A stretch of DNA of 34,685 nucleotides from Cylindrotheca closterium (Eukaryota > Bacillariophyta > Bacillariophyceae > Bacillariales > Bacillariaceae). Position numbers and translations under genes: made by a program. Shown here piece by piece: positions 28,348 through 34,685 of this stretch. The stretch is from positions 1-34,685 of the forward strand of contig CAKOGP040000968.1 in assembly GCA_933822405.4 (NCBI GenBank). The letters are read 5' to 3'. Below the pieces are notes generated by a model. It ran no database searches and had not been told where the DNA came from. It saw nothing but the letters and a program-made list of their open reading frames with translations. Within the stretch, counting starts at the first letter, position 1. Each line of letters opens with the position of its first letter.

Positions 28348-29027
28348 GTGGAAGCCAAGACGAGGCAATGTGAAGACAATTGCCGCACTACCTCCTCTGG
28401 CAAGGTTCCTTGGTCTCCCAAATTGCAGGGCTTCTGGGATCGGTTGAGTCTCTGGAAGCTACTCCTTAAAGGATGCAAGCAATGTCGCGTGAGCTCCCAA
28501 AAGATCCGGCGCCTGATGAAGAAGACAAGGCTGTGCAACGCATGGAAGAAGACAACTGATGAACTGGAAGTGGCTTTGGCAGCTGAACAAAGGGCATACA
28601 AGCAAGCCAAACATCAGGCAACCCAATTGAGACGGGACTTTCTTACGGCTCAGACAAAGGACGCAAAGAAGAAGAAATGGATATCCCAGAAGGCCCACGA
28701 TTGATTCCTTCGGTTACAACAAATGAAGCAACGAGAGGAGGCAAGACGCCGTCGTCGCGCCCAACAAAAAGGATCTACAGGGGGTTACAGGCTATTCAGA
28801 TTGAAGAGAAATTACCAGACGGCACTCAGCAGCTGCGTACTATCACCGACCGTGCTCTGGTTGAAGAAGGTTGTATGCAAGAAAACGCAGCATGGTACGA
28901 CCAGACGCGTGCTCCATATACAACTCCACCTATGACGGAACCCTTGTATACAGCATTCACCGGCTGTAACAAAACCACGTTGATACGGCTCAAACTAGGT
29001 TTTGGGGCGTTGTCAATTTGGGGTTGA
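28348..29027 (+). pseudogene. Element G: coiled linker and pre-RT block
   Basis: First frame 28348-28704: VPWSPKLQGFWDRLSLWKLL, CKQCRVSSQKIRRLMKK, and a coiled-coil stretch ELEVALAAEQRAYKQAKHQA, LRRDFLTAQTKDAKKKKW. Overlapping second frame 28677-29027: RIYRGLQAIQIEEKLPDGTQ, TDRALVEEGCMQENAAWYDQ, TRAPYTTPPMTEPLYTAFTG. These are the segments I associate with the linker just upstream of RT in diatom non-LTR-type elements. RT does not follow: the text ends against element D at about 29030-29095. Confidence 0.5.
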
Positions 29028-29593
29028 ATATAGATTTGTTTGAAAATCGATTTTAAAATATTGTGAGGAGTTTGAAGACTCAAACTTCTTTTAGTCGTGC
29101 AGTTTAGGTGCTTTGTTCTTGGTCGAAACTTATGCACCCTAGCAATTTCCAGAGCTCCAGTATTGTCTTCAAATACTCGGCAGTGTACCTCTGCAATTGG
29201 GCTTTCAATCGGGATTTCATACTTGATCATCTCCTTGAAAAGGTTCATGATGGGTATTGCTTCACAAAGTGAGTAAGAGATTCCAGTGTATTCTGACTCT
29301 GTTGATGATAACGCAATCTCAGTTTGCAGCTGCGACTTCCAGACGATAGGACAACCTGCAAAATTGATGAAGTAACCATGCCTTGATCTTGCTGTATCGC
29401 AATCCTCATATTCTTTGGGATCCCAATTTCCAGCGAAGTCAGCATCAACGTAGACCTCCAATCCTTTTGTTCTATCAGGTCGTAGAATCAATCCTTTGTC
29501 TTTCGTGCCCTTGAGATATCGCGCCAACCATCGTACTGCCTCGCCATGCTCCTTTTTTTGGGCATGTACTGAACCTTGCTCACTGGTGAACAA
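28880..29593 (-). pseudogene. RNase H of element D
   Basis: Entered by frameshift near 29585. EHGEAVRWLARYLKGTKDKG, then the three acidic blocks GLEVYVDADFAGNWDP (Asp), ALSSTESEYTGIS (Glu) and CRVFEDNTGALEIA (Asp), then VHKFRPRTKHLN. A small deletion after HLN near 29100 destroys the C-terminal block, and the remaining open frame to 28826 is unrelated (antisense of element G). The active-site residues look present but the domain is truncated. Confidence 0.85.
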
Positions 29594-31088
29594 TATAAGC
29601 GATGTCCGGCCTTGAACCCTTCTCCAGGTAGTTTAATTTTCCAATGACAGATCTGTAGTGAAACGATCCATCAAACTCTGGAGAATCAGAATGTTTTGAC
29701 AACAGCTTTGATGATGCTGCTGGGATTGGTCGTGTCGCCGTGTCCTCCTGCATGTTTAGGTCCTTCAGAATCTGATCAATCAAATGTGGTTGGGTGAGGT
29801 GTATAGAACCGTCAGGCTTCCTTTCAATGTTAACCCCAAGAAAGTCTTGAATGTCCCCTTCATCAGTAATGTCCAGGATTTCCCCAATTTCAGCCACAAC
29901 TCGGTCAATCTCGGCTTGATCGGGTCCCGCAAGAATGGAGTTGTCTGTGTACAAAACTTACATCACATTTCCTTTGTAAAAGACACATTCATCGTAATTG
30001 GATTTCTTGAATTCCAATTTATCGACGAGAACCTTCGTCAAATATTGATACCAGACTCGGCTTGCTGCCTTTCCTCCATAAATGTTTTGATGCAACTTTA
30101 AAATGTATTCGTTACTGTTTCCATCGACAACTTTGAAACCAGCTGGAAGTTTCATGTAGAGCTCCCTCTCAACTGGTGCTTGCGGAAATGCCAGGACATA
30201 GTCGATCTGCTTGGTTTTCCACCCAAGCATTGCAGAGACAATCAGAAGAGTTCGAATCGAGTTCCAACTTGCGACCGGTGCATATGTTTGGTCGTAGTCT
30301 CGTCCATATTTCATTTTGGACCCATCAAAGTTCAATCTTGCTTTGTACTTTTTGACTTCCCTCGTTCGAATATCTCGTTTTCGTTTCATTTGCCATACCG
30401 TTGGAAAGATTGTGGCTCCCTCTGGAACTGATGTCCGATGGATGATTGAGAAGTTCTCGTTCTTGAGTTGGTCTTCCCATTCCTTCTTCATCGCCTTTCG
30501 AAATTCACCTGCATCCTTCTCACGCATAGCTTCATGCATGTACATTGTGTCAGGGTCAGAGGTTGCCTTGAAAATCTTCAACGGATCCTGCTCGGCTTCT
30601 CCAGAGTAAGCTGGGAACATTGCTTCAAAGCAGAATATTTCACCTTCAATACCGTTCTTCGTTGCGCTTGACAGCTCCGCCGCCATTACTTTCAATATGG
30701 TCTCTGCCGGATGAGAAATCGAAGATGTATTGGGCACCTGTTGGCTTTCAGGTTGACGCTCTCCTCCATCCTCCATTGGTGGATCTGAGCGGCCAGCTTC
30801 CTCTTCATTGTGTGGGACTGGACTTGTAGATTCGTCAGGTTGCTGCAGCTTGTTGGTTTCTCCAGGAGTAGAATTTCCAATCATGTCATCATCATTGATG
30901 TGCATCGGCTCCGACACTCCAGTTTCCATTCTAACTCTCTTGTTCGATTGTTGTGGAACTCCCTCTGGCTCTGGCATCGTCCTCTTCAACTTGTTGGTTG
31001 ACTCATTTGAGGGAGGCATGGCTCCTTTCTTTGGTACCTGGAGTCCAGCTCTCATTTGCCAGTGAGTATCGTACTTATCTTGCTTCAC
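29580..31088 (-). pseudogene. Reverse transcriptase of element D, YTDN catalytic change
   Basis: Opens with a linker rich in P, E and N, then FRKAMKKEWEDQLKNENFSI, the RT core YAPVASWNSIRTLLIVSAML, KQIDYVLAFPQAPVERELYM (first Asp), LKLHQNIYGGKAASRVWYQY and KSNYDECVFYKGNVM. TAA at 29958-29960 follows, then VLYTDNSILAGPD (29940-29951), where the canonical YxDD second Asp is Asn (GAC to AAC). Continues DFLGVNIERKPDGSIHLTQP and KLNYLEKGSRPDIAYIVHQ. Same frame on both sides of the stop. Confidence 0.9.
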
Positions 31089-31104
31089 TGTATTAAATCC
31101 TTTG

Positions 31105-31866
31105 TCAAAAGTGACATGAAAATTGCGGCGATACCAAACCTGTCAATCGATTCAAAACAAGAGCAACGTTTCTTCCATGATTCGGTGATCTACCAAGGTA
31201 GATTCCAACTCGAGATCTAGCTTCCCACTTGTTCAAGAATCCTTGTCCTGTTTGCAGTTTCGGATCCAATACGTAGACAGGACATCCAAATGGAATCCAA
31301 TGCTTGTTGTGGGTTTGAATGTCAGTCTGACTGAAGAGTTGCAATGGCGATCGCCCTTTCTCATCCCTCAGGTTTGGCGCTTCATTAATTGCGTCATTTG
31401 CCATCCTGATTGCATACGGCCAGAGATGAGCAATCCCAGGCATTCTCCACCTGTTATTCATGTGAATGAGCATCGACCTTGCCAAGTCTTGTAGTGACCG
31501 GATCCTTCGTTCAGCTAGTCCATTTGAATGATGTGCATTGACTCCTGCAAACGTCAGTGTCTGCTCAAGTTGTCTGCATTCATCGACCCATTTATTTGCA
31601 CGGAACACTCCATTATCTGCATGGTATGCCTTGATTGTTGCGCCATGTTGTTTTGCGTAGGCTTCAAAGGCTTTCGTTCCCATAATTGTTTCATCCGCAC
31701 TCGTGGACTTCTGAAGGTAAACAAAGCCAAGACCAGAGTATTGGTCCACGTAGATGGTCGCACATGTGTAGCGCTTCTTCGTGAGAATTCCAGTCATCTG
31801 GGCTACCAAGCCTGGAGTGGGAGAGATCAACTGATCGACCGATACGACTTGTCCTGGTGTCCTCAC
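31105..31866 (-). pseudogene. Integrase core of element D
   Basis: rve-type DDE integrase that inserts the cDNA. Catalytic residues visible: Asp in GQVVSVDQLISP, Asp in IKAYHADNGVF, Glu in HHSNGLAERRIRSLQDLA. After it: MNNRWRMPGIAHLWPYAIRM and FGCPVYVLDPKLQTGQGFLN, KWEARSRVGIYLGRSPNHG, the usual copia integrase C-terminal part. In frame with the upstream HHCC segment through a single TGA (31891-31893); frameshifted relative to RT near 31100. Confidence 0.9.
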
Positions 31867-31890
31867 ATCTGTCTTCTCAGTCCAATTTTT

Positions 31891-33411
31891 TCAACGCTTG
31901 TGTCTCCATTGTCGTCTCGTTGCTTTTGCAAAGAGGCATGAGCTGCATGTAGGTGGGTGTACATTGGCGAGGCGCCGTGGTATGATGCCTTGCTTAGCCA
32001 TGTTTTGCAGTTTTGCCATTGAGATGTGTGCCATCCGGTGGTGATAGCGAAGTAGTTCTTGGGCTGGCGTAGTTGCCTGCTTCTCCTCCTCCTCGTCGAT
32101 GACTACCGGTGGTCGCTCTCCAGTGGTGGTCTTACCATCCAAATCAAATGTAGTGTGTCTCGGTTCAGGTGTTGTTTGCTGTGCCTTCAGTGGATTAAGT
32201 TGTCTGATCGGGCGAAGTAAGTTTGGCAGGAATGATGTCTTATTGGCTTTCTTTTCGTTTGGTGGTGGAACATCGTCGTCATCATCTTCACCACCCTCAT
32301 CATCGCTCACAACTCCAGCTGGCATGGCGTATATTGGTGTGTCATCATTTGTGTCAATCTTGCACTCTTTGCAGAACAGATCAAAATTCTTGAATCCAGG
32401 AGCAAGGTAGAAAGTTGCCACGTTATCATGTTCTCCAAGGTAGACATCCATTGTATATTGTCGTTTATCCCAAAATACCTGACTGCGATTGTAGAGTGTA
32501 GATTCTCCAATGCCATCCTTGGTTGTCTCGGATAGCTTTTTCATAGGCGTGACTCGTCCTCTCAATTGCGTCTGAGCCCAATGTTGTGGACTCATAAGGC
32601 GGCATTTACCATGAGGAACGTAATAGGAATTTGGTATGGAGAACCAATGTAGTTGTCCTTCATTGTTTTGCCACTTCCAAACAATTGTCCCCTTGAATAC
32701 ATTCCAAACTCGTTCTCCACCAAAACCCTTTATCGAACGCTTCACAGGTACCAACGGTCCCTCAAAATCAGTAGCAACATGGGAGATGCATGCACTTGCA
32801 CGATTGTCGATTCCAACCTTTCCAGAATCCGTATCAAACTTGCAATTGTTGTGATGAGTTGCTTCTCCCTCTGAATTTGTAGTCTCGTGAACGTAGATCA
32901 GTGTCGTCTTAGCATACAACAGCTTATTTCGAACTCGATAGTGGGGGTGATTTAGTTTTCGTCTGTTCGGATGCACCCTGTTCAATTCCCTTTTTATCCA
33001 GGTCTCCTTAGTGCGAGGCTCATAATCCTCATTCATTGATTCAGCTAGGTAATGCATATGTTTTGTCCTCTTGTACGCCGCTCTAGTGTAGTAGGCGGTC
33101 CAGTTGTCGTCCATAGTGTCAAAGAACTCCATAATCGGACTGATGTAGTTTCGAAGTGTGTCAGTCAACCGTTTTGTTGCGTCATTCCATTGATTCCATC
33201 TGTTAGATTTTGGAACATATCGTTTTCCTGTGTCATAATTCTCCAGGAATGGGTCCAAAATTAGGCAGAAATAGACAACAGTGAAGATCCAAACAATTTT
33301 CCCTATACGTATTAGGTGTGGCGTGATGCACTCCCCGATACATTGTAGGAGGGAGTTGTTGTAGGTTGTCTTCGTCTTCTGCTTGTCAACCTCTCTTGGA
33401 CCCTTGACATG
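31891..33411 (-). pseudogene. Protease and pre-integrase zinc domain of element D
   Basis: After a hydrophobic stretch (IRIGKIVWIFTVVYFCLIL, about 33310-33250) comes a basic linker, then the protease-like block SGKVGIDNRASACISH (DNR at about 32800-32809) in place of the usual D[ST]G, followed by GPLVPVKRSIKGFGGERVWN and SIPNSYYVPHGKCRLMSPQH. Toward the end the HHCC integrase N-terminal zinc motif is seen: LLRYHHRMAHISMAKLQNMA and PPTCSSCLFAKATRRQW. An acidic VSDDEGGEDDDDDVPPP tract lies between. I have seen DNR-type motifs in diatom elements, so it may be a lineage feature and not damage. Confidence 0.8.
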
Positions 33412-33834
33412 TCATTCGCTAGTGCTGTAGACATCCGATTTGTAGCCTCCAGTCAAACCAGCCAAGTATTCTTCGTCAACAGCTGTCTTCAACTCAATCT
33501 TCAGGGCTGCTCCTCCAGAAGATCTCTTCTTTGGATCAAACTTGTTCTTCTTTTTGAACGGTTTGCAGTCCTTTGGCTTGTGAGCTCGCCAAACTCCTCC
33601 ACAGTGTCCACCAGTCGCGTCACAGCACCAATGCCAATCAATCTTATTCCAATGCTTGGTTTCATTGATCTTATCGTGTGGTGGTGCATGGTTGAACCAA
33701 TCCGGACTTTCCTGTTTCTGATTCTTCTTTCTTGGAGCTGGCTTCCTGTCATCGTCATCTTTCTTTCTTTTCTTCTTGGTTTCAAGCTTCTGCTTCAGAA
33801 ATCTTGGCCTGCAATGCCATGATTTGCTCATCAA
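33412..33834 (-). pseudogene. gag: Nucleocapsid zinc-finger part of gag, element D
   Basis: KKRKKDDDDRKPAPRKK basic/acidic tract, then WHWCCDATGGHCGGVWRAHK and PKDC, an unusual C..HC...H..C arrangement not matching the standard CX2CX4HX4C, followed by AVDEEYLAGLTGGYKSDVYS. Ends at TGA 33412, then continues in the same frame into the protease segment. Frame entered by shift near 33790. Confidence 0.8.
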
Positions 33835-34685
33835 CTTGCGTAGGAGCTTCCCACTTTTCTAGCGATACCATGATCTTGTACTTTTTCTCCGCCAGCTTCA
33901 TAAGCTTTGCTGCAGTGATTGGTCGGTTCTCCATGTCATGGTCCGTCTCTAGATCGGTAATGTACTTGACAAATTCCTTGTCACTGCACACCATATATCC
34001 TCAAAAGAGGTTCGTCAACAGATCCAATGTTTGCTCTCCACGCGCCTGCAATCCTTTGAGTAGCATCTTAACGTGCATGTTGAACTTGATGATATCGTTG
34101 TTGACCGTTGGCAGGTAGAGATCCAGAGTGGCAAGTCGTTGACATAGCATACCAGTCATTGCATTTGAATCCAAATAGGACTCCCGAACTACCACCTTCA
34201 GCAAGCAGAGCCCAGATGGATAGCGATTGTATCGTCCAGACATGAGCTTGTAGTCAGAACTGTGAATGTTGACCTTCGCTTTTCCAAGAGTAGAAAGTGA
34301 TTTCATGATGCATTCGTAGAGCATCCGGTCATCTTGGGACTTCCTGTATCCATTGTTCCAGTAGCTGCGTTCATGAATTTCAATCTCTTCAAGGGTAATA
34401 GATCCATACTCAGTCAAAAGGTTGACCATGGTTCCATCAGCTTTTGGAACATGTAGGATGCCTCCACAAGTCGACCATCCAAATTCATCGGCTCTTTCAC
34501 CAAGGTTCTTCATGAACTGGTAAAAGTTATCGGAGGTACAATCAAAAAGAGTCTCCTTGTCCAACCTCCTTGTTGCGCTGCGAAAAAGGTAATAGTGTTG
34601 CTTGTTTCCAGCGTACTGGAGCGTTCCCCTTGTTGCTTGTCCAGGAGTCAAACTTCCAGGTCCACCATTTTCTCCTCCTCCTGGA
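33782..34685 (-). pseudogene. gag: Gag capsid region of element D (runs off the window)
   Basis: Open from the window edge; reads GTLQYAGNKQHYYLFRSATR, CTSDNFYQFMKNLGERADEF, GSITLEEIEIHERSYWNNGY, ESYLDSNAMTGMLCQRLATL and MHVKMLLKGLQARGEQTLDL. One in-frame TGA (34001-34003) follows LTNLF; the same frame goes on with CSDKEFVKYITDLETDHDME and KKYKIMVSLEKWEAPTQVDE to a stop near 33782. Typical helical copia gag; the N-terminus lies outside the window. Confidence 0.85.

Larger units (their letters stand above)
29040..34685 (-). mobile_element. LTR retrotransposon D (Ty1/copia-like), nearly full-length coding region, dead
   Basis: Minus-strand gag-PR-IN-RT-RH in canonical copia order over 5.6 kb; it enters from the right window edge within gag and stops at about 29040-29095 within the end of RNase H. 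No LTR of D is visible. Disabling changes: in-frame stops at 34001, 33412, 31891 and 29958, frameshifts near 33790, 31100 and 29585, and the RT catalytic YxDD reads YTDN. Sub-parts are listed separately. Confidence 0.9.

Noticed and set aside
29010..29025. CAATTTGGGGTTG as a polypurine tract and LTR start
   Set aside because: It lies on the strand opposite to element D, with no inverted-ended LTR following.
33409..33822. Long plus-strand ORFs antisense to elements D and A
   Set aside because: Shadows of real minus-strand gag/pol frames with hydrophobic, unnatural composition.
1..34685. CRISPR arrays, tRNA or rRNA genes, bacterial operons and ribosome binding sites
   Set aside because: None seen; the content is eukaryotic transposon sequence.

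Overview
The window looks like a transposable-element graveyard from a eukaryotic alga, most likely a pennate diatom. I infer this from several Ty1/copia-type (CoDi-like) gag-pol lineages whose motifs I associate with diatoms (zinc knuckles, DSG/DTGG/DNR protease variants, copia RT and RNase H blocks), from non-LTR-type polyprotein pieces, and from eukaryotic codon use. Nothing bacterial is present: no operons, tRNAs, rRNAs or CRISPR. I see no intact host gene with confidence. Assignments rest on motif recognition by eye, without database searches.

Layout, left to right. (1) 1-3002, minus: element A copy 1 (LTR-like leader, gag, protease), broken and cut by the window edge. (2) 3097-4117, plus: a frameshifted diatom-type gene remnant. 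(3) 4288-6093, plus: A copy 2, inverted relative to copy 1. (4) 6094-11498, plus: element B, an LTR retroelement with a truncated 5' LTR, a long leader carrying seven small hairpins that share one loop sequence, a gag, a long open composite ORF without protease or integrase, RT/RNase H remnants, a polypurine tract and a complete 300-bp 3' LTR. (5) 11499-13004, minus: element E (RT and RNase H). (6) 13370-20975, plus: element C (gag, protease, RT pieces), whose gag is split by a 1.1-kb terminal-inverted-repeat DNA element with a 3-bp target duplication. (7) 20976-22515, minus: A copy 3 (LTR-like leader plus gag only). (8) 22516-23700, minus: 3' part of a non-LTR-type element F. (9) 24933-29027, plus: 5' half of a probable non-LTR-type element G, with a minus-strand remnant embedded in it. 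(10) about 29040-34685, minus: element D, nearly full-length copia gag-PR-IN-RT-RH, disabled by stops, frameshifts and a catalytic RT change.

The elements are nested or fused end to end, and most open frames are fragments of larger ancestral ones. Several nonsense codons are CGA-to-TGA changes, as expected of methylated CpG decay. The two signals most worth following are the hairpin array in the leader of B (6298-6644), where stems differ but the loop is kept, and the precisely bounded TIR element at 15070-16178, which interrupts a gag frame cleanly and carries its own small ORF.
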